Origin: Sphingopyxis sp. LC81
GTDB taxonomy: Bacteria; Pseudomonadota; Alphaproteobacteria; Sphingomonadales; Sphingomonadaceae
Length of the DNA: 64,000 nt
NCBI RefSeq assembly: GCF_000756375.1
Contig: NZ_JNFD01000007.1
Location: 62,001-126,000, forward strand
Reading direction: 5' to 3'
The notes beneath the pieces are model-generated. The model was not told the origin of the DNA. It searched no databases and saw nothing but the letters and a program-made list of their open reading frames with translations. The translations under genes and the position numbers were made by a program. Below, one piece after another: positions 43,039 through 51,653 of the stretch (its first letter is position 1; each line of letters opens with the position of its first letter).

Positions 43039-45227
43039 CCGATACACAGAGGCGGCTTGCCATTGCTGCGGTGCCTTGGCTGCTTTTGGCGGGCGGTCTT
43101 GTGGCCGCCTACGGCCTGTTTGCGACATTGACGGACAATCTCGCGGATCGAAATATCCGGACGGGGTTCGACTTCCTGTTCGACCGGGCGGGCTTCGCGA
43201 TCGGTGACACACTGATCGCCTACGCGCCGGGCGATTCCTATGCGGCGGCACTGGCGGTGGGTCTTCTCAACACGCTTCTGATATCGGCGCTCGGTATAAT
43301 CTTCTCGACATTGCTCGGTCTCGCGGTCTGCATGGCCCGCTTGTCCTCCAATTGGCTGCTTGCGAGGCTCTCTGGCCTTTATATCGAACTTGTTCGCAAC
43401 ATCCCGCTGCTACTCCAGATGTTCGTCTGGTACGCGGTGCTGCTTTTCGGTCTGCCGGGCCCCGGTTCGGGAGCCGTAGGTGCGTTCGACCTCGACAATC
43501 GGGGATTGCACCTCCCCGCGTTCACGCTGGCCGATCCGGGAAGGGCGGTCCTGCTCACCGCTATTGTCGCCTGTGCGATCCTGCTGGGTGCCGCGCGGCG
43601 AGGAGCCGTTCGCACCCGCACTACGCTGGCCTTCGCTGGCATCGCCCTGTTGCCGCTCTTGCTGTGGGGCGGGATCGATTTGCCGCGGGCGGGGCGTTTC
43701 GGAACTAGCGGCGGATTGTCGCTCTCAACCGAGTTTCTAACACTGGTCGCCAGCCTTTCGGTCTATGCTTCGGCCTATCTGGCCGAAATATTCCGCGGCG
43801 CGATCCTCGCCGTTCCCGCAGGGCAGAGCGAAGCCGCCAAAGCACTCGGTCTGTCGCCCGCACAAACGATGGGACGGATCGTGATTCCGCAGGCACTGCG
43901 TATCGCCATACCGCCGATGACGAGTTGGCATCTCAACACGATCAAGAACAGCTCTCTGGGGGTAGCGATCGGTTATCCCGAGTTTGTCTCGGTGGTCGAC
44001 ACCGTCATCAGCCAGACAGGCCAGGCGATCGAAGGCGTCGGCCTGATCGTCGCGACCTTTCTCCTGCTCTCGCTGTCCTTGTCGTTCGTTACCGACCGCT
44101 ATGCCCGCCGGTTGGGCTGGAGCGCTGCCGGGCAGCCCGGCCGCAGCATCCAGTCGTCGCCCCTCGAACCCTTTCCGCTGCGCTCGGTGGCCGCGTGGCC
44201 GTCGTGGATGCGGCGCAATCTCTTCAAGGGATGGCGCCAGTCGATATTGACCATCGCGATCCTCGCTATGACCGCGGCTTTCGTCGGCAGGGGACTCTCG
44301 TGGCTGCTATTCGACGCGACCTTCGCCGGGGGCGCCGCCGATTGCCGGTTGGCCAGCGGTGCTTGCTGGCCGTTCCTCCGCGAAAATGCGAGGCTCATAT
44401 TGTTTGGCACCTATCCCGAAGCCGAGCAATGGCGGTCCGCCGCAGCGGCGGCCGCGCTGCTTTCGTGCCTTGCGTTCTCCTTCGTTCCCCGATTTTGGCG
44501 CAGCCGCCTCGGGCTTGTCTGGCTCGGAGCAATCGCCGTGGCGGTACTGCTGTTACGAGGAGGGTTCGCGGGCCTTCCTTATGTCCCGATGGAGAAGTGG
44601 AGCGGCCTGCCGGTCACATTGCTGCTCGCGAGCCTTGCGGTGGTCGGCGCTTTTCCATTGGCTATACTCCTCGCGTTCGGCCGCAGGTCGATGCGGCGCG
44701 GGGTTCGCTGGCCGAGCATCGCTTTCATCGAGCTGGTTCGCGGAACACCCCTGATTGGGGTGCTCTTCCTCGCTGCGGTCCTGTTCCCGTTGTTCGTGCC
44801 CTCCTATCTCTCGATCGACAGCCTGCCACGCGTCCAGATCGCGCTCATTCTCTTCACTGCCGCCTATATGGCGGAGGTCATCCGGGGCGGCCTGCTGGCC
44901 ATTCCCGTCGGACAGGCCGAGGCGGCCCATGCCCTTGGCCTCACCAAATGGCAGACGCGGCGCCACATTCTGTTGCCGCAGGCCCTGAAAGTCAGCGTGC
45001 CCGGGCTGGTCAACACATCGATCAGCGAGGTCAAGAATACAACGCTCGTCCTCATCGTCGGCGTCTTCGATTTGTTGCAGACGACCCGCCTCTCCTACGT
45101 CGAGGCGCAATGGCGACCCTATTTCGCCGAAGCCTATCTTTTCACCGGGGCAATTTTCTTTTTCCTCTGCTTCTCCCTGTCCCGGCTCAGCATGAAGATC
45201 GAACGGAAACTAAACTATGCAGGATAG
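43035..45227 (+). CDS. Fused amino-acid ABC permease (AapQ-AapM in one chain)
   Basis: 730 aa. Residues about 1-375 resemble AapQ, with the EAA loop YLAEIFRGAILAVPAGQSEA; residues about 385-730 resemble AapM, starting WMRRNLFKGWRQSILTIAIL and with a second EAA loop YMAEVIRGGLLAIPVGQAEA. In rhizobia these are two genes. Here the linker (about 355-385) is in frame without a stop, joining both membrane domains. Each half has its own set of membrane helices, so one polypeptide could form the whole channel. Confidence 0.88.
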   Translation: MTDTQRRLAIAAVPWLLLAGGLVAAYGLFATLTDNLADRNIRTGFDFLFDRAGFAIGDTLIAYAPGDSYAAALAVGLLNTLLISALGIIFSTLLGLAVCMARLSSNWLLARLSGLYIELVRNIPLLLQMFVWYAVLLFGLPGPGSGAVGAFDLDNRGLHLPAFTLADPGRAVLLTAIVACAILLGAARRGAVRTRTTLAFAGIALLPLLLWGGIDLPRAGRFGTSGGLSLSTEFLTLVASLSVYASAYLAEIFRGAILAVPAGQSEAAKALGLSPAQTMGRIVIPQALRIAIPPMTSWHLNTIKNSSLGVAIGYPEFVSVVDTVISQTGQAIEGVGLIVATFLLLSLSLSFVTDRYARRLGWSAAGQPGRSIQSSPLEPFPLRSVAAWPSWMRRNLFKGWRQSILTIAILAMTAAFVGRGLSWLLFDATFAGGAADCRLASGACWPFLRENARLILFGTYPEAEQWRSAAAAAALLSCLAFSFVPRFWRSRLGLVWLGAIAVAVLLLRGGFAGLPYVPMEKWSGLPVTLLLASLAVVGAFPLAILLAFGRRSMRRGVRWPSIAFIELVRGTPLIGVLFLAAVLFPLFVPSYLSIDSLPRVQIALILFTAAYMAEVIRGGLLAIPVGQAEAAHALGLTKWQTRRHILLPQALKVSVPGLVNTSISEVKNTTLVLIVGVFDLLQTTRLSYVEAQWRPYFAEAYLFTGAIFFFLCFSLSRLSMKIERKLNYAG

Positions 45228-46464
45228 TCATGACGGAAAATGGCCCGAGGAGCCGGCGAGCCCGAAAGGAACCGCCTGGCAAGATCCGACGCGTGCCGTG
45301 CACGGCGGTCCCCGCCCGCGCGATCAGCGGGGCCTTATCAATCCGCCCGTCGATCGAGCTTCCACCATTATCTACGACAGCGTCGACGCCTATATGGACC
45401 GGCACCAAGGGCTCTACGACGAGGTCATCTATGGCCTCTACGGAACGCGAACGACCTTTGCGCTTGCCGAGGCTGTCAGCGAACTCGAAGGCGGCTGCGC
45501 CACTGTCATCACCTCGTCTGGAACCAGTGCGATCGCGCTAGCGCTCACCGCTTTCGTGGCCAGGGGCGACCATCTGCTCGTTGCGGATTGCGTCTATGGG
45601 CCGACCCGCAAGTTTCTGACCGACGTGCTCGCGCGCTTCGGGGTCGAGGTGGAATATTTCCGCCCCGATATCGGGGCGGAGATTGCCGGGCTGTGCCGCA
45701 GCAACACCCGGCTCATCTATATGGAGACCCCGGGGTCGCAGACATTCGATATGATCGACGTGCCCGCGATCACAGCGGTTGCACGCAGCCGGGGCATTTT
45801 GACCGCTCTCGATAACACCTGGGCGACACCGCTTTTCTTCAAGCCCTTGGCCCATGGCGTCGACATCTCGCTTGCCTCGGCAACCAAATATCTCTCGGGG
45901 CACTCCGACTGCCTGCTCGGCACGATGACGGCCGCCAGCGATGCCGTCTACCGCCAGCTCAAGGACGCGGCGGCGCGCTGGGGGAACTGTGCGAGTCCCG
46001 ATAATTGCTATCTGGTCCACCGCGGCATCAGGACGCTCGATGCACGCCTTGAACGCCACCAGCGCACCGCCGCAATGCTGATCGACTGGTTCGCTGAGCA
46101 ACCCGAAGTGGTTGCGGTCCGCTATCCGGCTCATCCCGCCGATCCCGGCCATGCTATCTGGAGGCGGGATTTCACCGGTGCATCCGGATTGTTCGGTGTT
46201 CAGCTCGATGGTCTTACCCCGGCGGAAACCAGTGCCTTTTTCAATGAATTCTCACTATTCCAACTCGGTTCGAGCTGGGGCGGTTTCGAAAGTCTCGCGG
46301 TTCCGGCGTGGCCCGCCCCGATCCGTGATTTTCCCAATGGCGAGGCGGATGGGGCGCTGATCCGTATTCACGCCGGCCTCGAAGCACCGCAGGATCTGAT
46401 AGCCGACCTCGCCGCAGCCTTCGCGCGGGTACGGGCGCTGCGCGGTCAGGGGCGGGCGTCATGA
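45217..46464 (+). CDS. metC: Cystathionine beta-lyase (Cys/Met metabolism PLP enzyme)
   Basis: 415 aa PLP-dependent enzyme of the Cys/Met metabolism family, which cleaves C-S bonds of cystathionine or similar thioethers to a thiol, pyruvate and ammonia. The PLP lysine is Lys224 (SATKYLSGHSD); YGLYGTRTTFALAEAVSELE and LDNTWATPLFFKPLAHGVDI are family hallmarks. Its ATG lies 11 nt inside the permease end, and its stop overlaps the ATPase start. Embedded in an ABC operon, it probably processes the imported substrate. Confidence 0.88.
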   Translation: MQDSHDGKWPEEPASPKGTAWQDPTRAVHGGPRPRDQRGLINPPVDRASTIIYDSVDAYMDRHQGLYDEVIYGLYGTRTTFALAEAVSELEGGCATVITSSGTSAIALALTAFVARGDHLLVADCVYGPTRKFLTDVLARFGVEVEYFRPDIGAEIAGLCRSNTRLIYMETPGSQTFDMIDVPAITAVARSRGILTALDNTWATPLFFKPLAHGVDISLASATKYLSGHSDCLLGTMTAASDAVYRQLKDAAARWGNCASPDNCYLVHRGIRTLDARLERHQRTAAMLIDWFAEQPEVVAVRYPAHPADPGHAIWRRDFTGASGLFGVQLDGLTPAETSAFFNEFSLFQLGSSWGGFESLAVPAWPAPIRDFPNGEADGALIRIHAGLEAPQDLIADLAAAFARVRALRGQGRAS

Positions 46465-47213
46465 CCGACGCCTCGGGCCACGCGGCCGTTAGCTTGCGGC
46501 AGGTCGACAAATATTATGGCGCCTATCACGCGCTCCGCTCGATCGACCTCGAAATCGCCCCGCGCGAGCGGATCGTGATTTGCGGGCCTTCAGGCTCCGG
46601 CAAATCGACGCTCATTCGCTGCATGAACATGCTCGAGGTGCCCGACTCCGGTGCCGTACTGATCGAGGGAGCCAAGATAACCGGCGCGTCGCGGGAGGCC
46701 GCCGCGGCGCTCCGCGCCGTCGGCATGGTCTTTCAACAGTTCAATCTGTTCCCGCACATGACGGTGCTGGAGAATTGCACCCTCGCGCCCGTCCTGCTCG
46801 GCGGCTTGTCACTTCGGGAGGCGGAAGCGCGCGCCATATCCTATTTGGACAAAGTAAGGATTGGCGATCAGGCGGGCAAATATCCGGGACAGCTTTCGGG
46901 AGGGCAACAACAGCGGGCCGCGATAGCCCGCGCTCTAACGATGGAACCCCGGATTCTTCTCTTCGACGAGCCGACCTCGGCGCTGGATCCCGAAATGATC
47001 AAGGAGGTGCTCGATGTGATGACGGCCCTTGCCGGCGAAGGACGGACGATGGTGTGCGTGACGCACGAAATGGGATTCGCGCGCGAGGCGGCCGATCGCA
47101 TTCTTTTCATGGACCAAGGGCAGATCATCGAAGCCGCAAGTCCGGCCGATTTTTTCGCCGCGCCGAAAAGCGAGCGCGCACGCACCTTTCTCGATCAGAT
47201 ACTTTCACATTGA
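46461..47213 (+). CDS. aapP: Amino-acid ABC transporter ATP-binding protein (AapP-like)
   Basis: 250 aa nucleotide-binding subunit. Walker A GPSGSGKST, Q-loop FQQFNLFPHMT, signature LSGGQQQR, Walker B ILLFDEPTSALDP and switch His (VTHEMGFAREAADRI) are all present. It belongs to the GlnQ/AapP group. Its ATG overlaps the lyase stop, completing the operon. It energises the fused permease. Confidence 0.92.
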   Translation: MTDASGHAAVSLRQVDKYYGAYHALRSIDLEIAPRERIVICGPSGSGKSTLIRCMNMLEVPDSGAVLIEGAKITGASREAAAALRAVGMVFQQFNLFPHMTVLENCTLAPVLLGGLSLREAEARAISYLDKVRIGDQAGKYPGQLSGGQQQRAAIARALTMEPRILLFDEPTSALDPEMIKEVLDVMTALAGEGRTMVCVTHEMGFAREAADRILFMDQGQIIEAASPADFFAAPKSERARTFLDQILSH

Positions 47214-47342
47214 GCGGTTCATGCGGGTCGCTCCAAGGTGTGCCGGCCTATTTGTCATGTCATTTCATGAGCAAGCTGAGCGAGGGGGCAATCGGCTCCA
47301 TGCGTGACAGGGCTCTGGCCAGCAAAAAAATTTCAAAATCGA

Positions 47343-47370
47343 TGAGGGGTAGAGCGTCGGGATGCGTATT
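47343..47370 (+). promoter_or_regulatory. ECF-type promoter motif upstream of the second TonB receptor
   Basis: TGAGGGG (47343-47349), 14 bp, GCGTATT (47364-47370). Same boxes and spacing as the copper promoters 9-17 kb away. Predicted start near 47376, about 120 nt before the receptor ATG. No other gene lies between, so the receptor and the PepSY genes behind it are the natural targets. Confidence 0.65.
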
Positions 47371-47433
47371 AAATACGTATCATGCGCCCTGAATATTCGT
47401 GATAACTAATTGATATGATTCAATAAATTCCTA

Positions 47434-47449
47434 TTGACCTGTATATACA
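47434..47449 (+). promoter_or_regulatory. Possible second promoter element/GntR operator upstream of the TonB receptor
   Basis: TTGACC (47434-47439) is directly followed by the perfect palindrome TGTATATACA (47440-47449). The sequence ACCTGTATA recurs as ACCTGTATAGAC just upstream of the GntR/UTRA gene (52441-52430, minus strand). The shared element suggests that regulator binds both sites. The palindrome resembles HutC-type operators in general form; this is from memory. Confidence 0.45.
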
Positions 47450-47496
47450 TTTGATGCTCTCTGAGGGGAATCAGCCAACCAACAGGGGGTTTCGCT

Positions 47497-50202
47497 ATGA
47501 TGACCAGGACATTTTTGCTCGCCAGCGCCGCTGTGGTCGCTACCTTTGCAACGCCGGCCCTTGCGCAGAGCGGTGCTTCTGGACAGGCCCCAGCCGCCGA
47601 GGATGCGCCCAACGGTTCTGACATCGTCGTGACCGGTTCGCGCATCCGCCGGCAGGATCTAGCCGGGGTCGGCCCGGCCACCGTCGTGTCGGCCGAGCAG
47701 ATCGAGAATACCGGCCTTGTCAATATCGAGACCGTGCTGCAGCGCCTCCCCGCCAATGCGGGCTTCGCGGGCAACCAGACCTCGGCCTATTGGGCGAACA
47801 ACGGCTATGGCACCGCGCAGGTGAACCTGCGCGGTCTCGGCATCAAGCGCACGCTGGTGCTCCTCAACGGCCGCCGTCTCGTCGCGGGTGGTACCGGGGC
47901 GAACTCGTCGCCCGACCTCAACATGATTCCCGTCGCAGCGCTCGCGCGCACGGATGTGCTCAAGGACGGCGCCTCGGCCATCTACGGTGCCGACGCTATG
48001 GCGGGCGTCGTCAATCTCGTGACGCGGACCGACTATGAGGGTCTTGGCCTCAGCGTGCGTCAGGGCATCACCGAAAAGGGCGACGGTTCGGATTCCACCG
48101 CCGACCTCCTCTGGGGCATCCGCAATGACCGCGGCGGTTTCATGGCCGCGGTTACCTACCAGAAGACCAAGGCGGTCAACATGGCCTCGCGGGCGCCATG
48201 CTCGCTCGCAGAGACGACACCCGGGTCCCTGAGCTGCGTCAACAGCGCCTCGACGATCGGCGGGCGCGCCGTGCTGCCGAACGGGCAGCAGATCAACTTC
48301 AACCAGGTGCCGGGCGGCAACGGCAATTTCTTCGAGCCGTACAGCGCGGCGAAGCATAATTTCAATTCGAACCCGTTTCTGAACGCGGTAAGCCCGGTCG
48401 AGCGCGTCAGCACCGCTTTCTTCGCCGACTATGATCTGACCGATAATATCGAGGCGTTCGGCGAGTTCCTCTACACCTTCCGCAAATCGAACCAGATCGC
48501 GACGCCGGGAACGCTGCGTAATCTGTCGATCGCGGCGAGCAACCCGACCAACCCGACGGGACAGAATATTGTCCTCATCCAGCGCCGCCTCGCCGAGCCC
48601 GGCCCGCGCCAATTCTTCCAGGAAACCGACACCTGGCAGGGCACCTTCGGCCTCCGCGGCAAGCTCTCGAACAATTGGGGATGGGAAATCGCGGGCGCGT
48701 TCGGCCGCAACACCGCGGTCGACGGTTCGACGAACATCGCCAATCTCGAGCGTGTCCGCAACACGATCGACACGACCAAGTGCAGCCTCGCCGCCGGCGC
48801 GACGATCCCCTGCGCCGACTATCTCGGCTTCGGCGACCTGACGCCCGAGGTACTCGACTATATTCTCTTCACCTCGCGTGATCGCGGCGGCAATGAGCTC
48901 GCGACGGTCACGGCCGACATCAATGGCGATCTGTTCAAGCTGCCCGCGGGGCCTGTCTCCTTTGCGGCGGGCGTCGTCTACCGCAAGGAGAAGGGCTGGC
49001 GCGATCCCGATCCGCTGACCGTGCTCGGCATCGCCAATACCAACCAGCAGAGCCCGATTTCGGGAACGAGCATCGCCAAGGAAGCCTATCTCGAACTGTC
49101 GGTGCCTATCCTCGCCGACAAGCCCTTCTTCCAGTCGCTTACCCTCGACGGCGCGGTTCGCTACTCGAACTACGACCTGTTCGGCAGCGACTGGAACTAC
49201 AAGGGCAGCGTCGACTGGGTCATTAACGACAGCTTCCGCCTGCGCGGGACCTATGGCACCGGCTTTCGCATTCCCAACGTCCCCGAACTGTTCGGCGGCG
49301 TGTCCGAAGGCAATTTGACGACGACCGATCCCTGCTCCCGCTACTCGACCAGCGGCAATGCCGGGCTGATCGCCAACTGCCGGGCATCGGGAGTCCCGGC
49401 GAACTATGTCCAGCTCGGTACGACGATCCTGACCACGGTCGGTGGTAACGAGAATTTGCAGCCCGAAAGTTCGACCACCTGGACGGTCGGGACGGTCGTT
49501 TCGCCCAAGGGGCTGATCCCGGGCCTGTCGCTCACCGCCGACTGGTTCGACATCAAGATCAAGGACGCGATCCGCGCGATCCCCGGATCGACCAAGCTCG
49601 CCATCTGTTATGCGAGCACGAATCTGTCGCATCCCTTCTGCGACGATTTCACGCGCAGCCCGCTCACCGGCGAAGTGACCTTCCTGTCGGCGCAGCCGAT
49701 CAACACCGGTCGCGAGGAAATGAACGGCCTCGATCTCGGTCTCGTTTACGCGGGCGGCATCGGCAGCGTGAATATCTCGCTCGACGTCAACCTGACCTAC
49801 CTCAACAAATATGTCGTGCTGCCTTTCCCCGGCGGCGCTCCGATCGATTTCGACGGCTTCATCGGGGGCGGCAATGGCGGCTATTCGAAATGGCGCGGCT
49901 ATGGTGTGCTGACGGCCGAAAAGGACGGGATCAGCGCGACCTGGTCGACCCAGTGGGTCGGCAAGGCGACCGACTTCAATGCGGCGCCGGGCGAAATCGG
50001 CTATCGCACGCCGAACGTCTTCTATCACAATCTCCAGCTCGCCTATGAGATCGACGAGAAGACCCGCTTCCAGCTTGGTGTCGACAACCTCTTCGACCGC
50101 AAGGCGCCCTATATCCAGAGCTTCACCGATGCGAACACCGACACGATGACCTATGATCTGCTCGGCCGGCGCTTCTATGTCGGTTTCCGCACCGCCTTCT
50201 GA
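47497..50202 (+). CDS. TonB-dependent outer-membrane receptor, predicted member of the ECF metal regulon
   Basis: 901 aa. Signal peptide (FLLASAAVVATFATPALAQ), plug with GSDIVVTGSRIRRQDLAGVG and LKDGASAIYGADAMAGVVNL, and a large barrel ending RRFYVGFRTAF. This Gly-Asp/Ile-Val-Val start is the sphingomonad type. It leads an operon with two PepSY membrane proteins and is preceded by an ECF-type promoter and a GntR-type operator candidate. Ligand unknown; context suggests a metal complex or metallophore, which is inference. Confidence 0.88.
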   Translation: MMTRTFLLASAAVVATFATPALAQSGASGQAPAAEDAPNGSDIVVTGSRIRRQDLAGVGPATVVSAEQIENTGLVNIETVLQRLPANAGFAGNQTSAYWANNGYGTAQVNLRGLGIKRTLVLLNGRRLVAGGTGANSSPDLNMIPVAALARTDVLKDGASAIYGADAMAGVVNLVTRTDYEGLGLSVRQGITEKGDGSDSTADLLWGIRNDRGGFMAAVTYQKTKAVNMASRAPCSLAETTPGSLSCVNSASTIGGRAVLPNGQQINFNQVPGGNGNFFEPYSAAKHNFNSNPFLNAVSPVERVSTAFFADYDLTDNIEAFGEFLYTFRKSNQIATPGTLRNLSIAASNPTNPTGQNIVLIQRRLAEPGPRQFFQETDTWQGTFGLRGKLSNNWGWEIAGAFGRNTAVDGSTNIANLERVRNTIDTTKCSLAAGATIPCADYLGFGDLTPEVLDYILFTSRDRGGNELATVTADINGDLFKLPAGPVSFAAGVVYRKEKGWRDPDPLTVLGIANTNQQSPISGTSIAKEAYLELSVPILADKPFFQSLTLDGAVRYSNYDLFGSDWNYKGSVDWVINDSFRLRGTYGTGFRIPNVPELFGGVSEGNLTTTDPCSRYSTSGNAGLIANCRASGVPANYVQLGTTILTTVGGNENLQPESSTTWTVGTVVSPKGLIPGLSLTADWFDIKIKDAIRAIPGSTKLAICYASTNLSHPFCDDFTRSPLTGEVTFLSAQPINTGREEMNGLDLGLVYAGGIGSVNISLDVNLTYLNKYVVLPFPGGAPIDFDGFIGGGNGGYSKWRGYGVLTAEKDGISATWSTQWVGKATDFNAAPGEIGYRTPNVFYHNLQLAYEIDEKTRFQLGVDNLFDRKAPYIQSFTDANTDTMTYDLLGRRFYVGFRTAF

Positions 50203-50213
50203 GGAATTGGGGG

Positions 50214-50918
50214 ATGGCGATACGTTGGCCGCTGCTCGTTCGGCGAACGCATAAATGGCTGGCGCTGGTCGTGGGCGTCCAGGCGTTGCTCTGGACGTTG
50301 ACCGGCTTCTACATGGTGGTCGTTCATATCGACACAATCCACGGCGATCATCTGGTGCGCACCCCCGTCGCCCAGCCCTTCGACCTCGATGGCCTCGCAG
50401 CGCCGTCGAAGGTCGTCGCGGCCGCGCCGGGAGTGTCTGAGATCCGTCTCCAGCGCTTTTTCGGTCAACCGGTCTGGCGTGCTGAAACGCCCGAGGGCGC
50501 GCGGCTGTTCGATGCGCGCTCGGGTGCGCCGCTGCCTGCTCTGACCGAGTCCCAGGTCCGCGAGCAGGCACGGCGCATTTATACGGGTGACGGCAAGATC
50601 GTGTCTGTGCGGTTGCTGACGAAGGCGCCGCAGGAGATGCAATCGCGCAAGCCGCCTTATTGGCAGGTCGAGTTCGAAGGCTGGAACCGCCCGACGCTCT
50701 ATCTGTCGCCGCAAACGGGCGAGCTCATCTCGCGCCGTCACGCGCTGTGGCGCGTCTTCGATTTTGCCTGGATGCTGCACATCATGGACTATGACGAGCG
50801 GACCGACGTCAACAACCCATTGCTTCGTGTCGCGACCTGGAGCGCCTTTGCGATGGCGCTGACGGGTGCCTGGCTGCTGATCTGGTCCTTCAAACGCCGC
50901 AAAAGGAAGCAGGCATGA
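50214..50918 (+). CDS. PepSY-domain membrane protein (first of pair)
   Basis: 234 aa. An N-terminal helix (about 16-36, HKWLALVVGVQALLWTLTGF), a periplasmic PepSY-like region, a second helix near 192-215 after the HxxD segment MLHIMDYDERTDVNNPLLRV, and a basic tail. PepSY_TM proteins following TonB receptors are thought to be ferric or metal-chelate reductases with His-bound heme; His12 and the conserved MLHIMDY His fit that. It starts 11 nt after the receptor and overlaps the next gene. Confidence 0.82.
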   Translation: MAIRWPLLVRRTHKWLALVVGVQALLWTLTGFYMVVVHIDTIHGDHLVRTPVAQPFDLDGLAAPSKVVAAAPGVSEIRLQRFFGQPVWRAETPEGARLFDARSGAPLPALTESQVREQARRIYTGDGKIVSVRLLTKAPQEMQSRKPPYWQVEFEGWNRPTLYLSPQTGELISRRHALWRVFDFAWMLHIMDYDERTDVNNPLLRVATWSAFAMALTGAWLLIWSFKRRKRKQA

Positions 50919-51649
50919 AGAAGATTCGCCTGACGCCGCTATTTTTCCGGCGCATCCACAAATGGGTCGGCCTGATCCTCGGGCTTCAATTCCTACTCTG
51001 GGCGCTCAGCGGCTCGGTGATGGCGCTGCTCGACAAGGACAAGGTCGGCGGCCACGGCGGCGGCATGTCGCACGCGCATCCGCTACCGGCCGGGGAATAT
51101 TTCGGCGTCGCGGGCTTGCCCCGCGGTGAGCCCGTTACTGGAGTGGTTTTGCGCGATCTGGGCCTCCGACCGGTCTACGAACTCCGCACCGCCAAAGGCG
51201 TGCGGCTCGTCGACGCCACGAGCGGCGAGGATATTCGTGTCGACGCAGGGATGGCCCGCGAAGTCGCATCGATGATGAACGAAGCACCGATCCGCAAGGT
51301 GAGCGTGATTGCAAAGCCCAACCTCGAATCGCGCGACCATGAAGGTGCGATGTGGCGCGTCGACTTTGCCGATGCCGAGAATAGCAGCGCCTATATCTCA
51401 CTCGACACCGCGCGCTTCCTCGTGATGCGCGGTGATACCTGGCGCACTTGGGACTTCTTCTGGATGCTGCACAACATGGATTATGTGAACCGGAAGAGCT
51501 TCAATCACCCGCTGATCATCTTCGTCGCATTCGGCGCGCTGTGGTTGTCTGGGACCGGCTTCTATCTGCTCTTCAAAAGCTTCAGCCGCGCCGATTTCCG
51601 CTGGCTACGCCGTCGCCGTAAGCCCATCGTTACTCGCAGCACGGCCTGA
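50915..51649 (+). CDS. PepSY-domain membrane protein (second of pair)
   Basis: 244 aa paralogue of the preceding gene: HKWVGLILGLQFLLWALSGS near the start and FWMLHNMDYVNRKSFNHPLI before the C-terminal helix. A His-rich loop (KVGGHGGGMSHAHPLPAGEY) follows the first helix and could bind metal. ATG 50915 overlaps the first PepSY gene. The pair probably works as a heterodimer in the inner membrane; the gene then faces the convergent GntR gene four bases away. Confidence 0.82.
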   Translation: MKKIRLTPLFFRRIHKWVGLILGLQFLLWALSGSVMALLDKDKVGGHGGGMSHAHPLPAGEYFGVAGLPRGEPVTGVVLRDLGLRPVYELRTAKGVRLVDATSGEDIRVDAGMAREVASMMNEAPIRKVSVIAKPNLESRDHEGAMWRVDFADAENSSAYISLDTARFLVMRGDTWRTWDFFWMLHNMDYVNRKSFNHPLIIFVAFGALWLSGTGFYLLFKSFSRADFRWLRRRRKPIVTRSTA

Positions 51650-51653
51650 CCGG

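Noticed and set aside
46465-47300. Possible S-adenosylmethionine or cobalamin riboswitch near the metC/ABC operon and TonB receptor.
   Set aside because: No leader of sufficient length exists before metC (overlapping genes), and the 283-bp receptor leader shows promoter-like elements but no recognisable riboswitch core.
47659-50571. A 970-codon open frame antisense to the second TonB receptor.
   Set aside because: It mirrors the receptor codons in GC-rich DNA, is rich in Arg/Asp/Gly without domain logic, and the plus strand encodes a clear receptor with signal, plug and terminal Phe.
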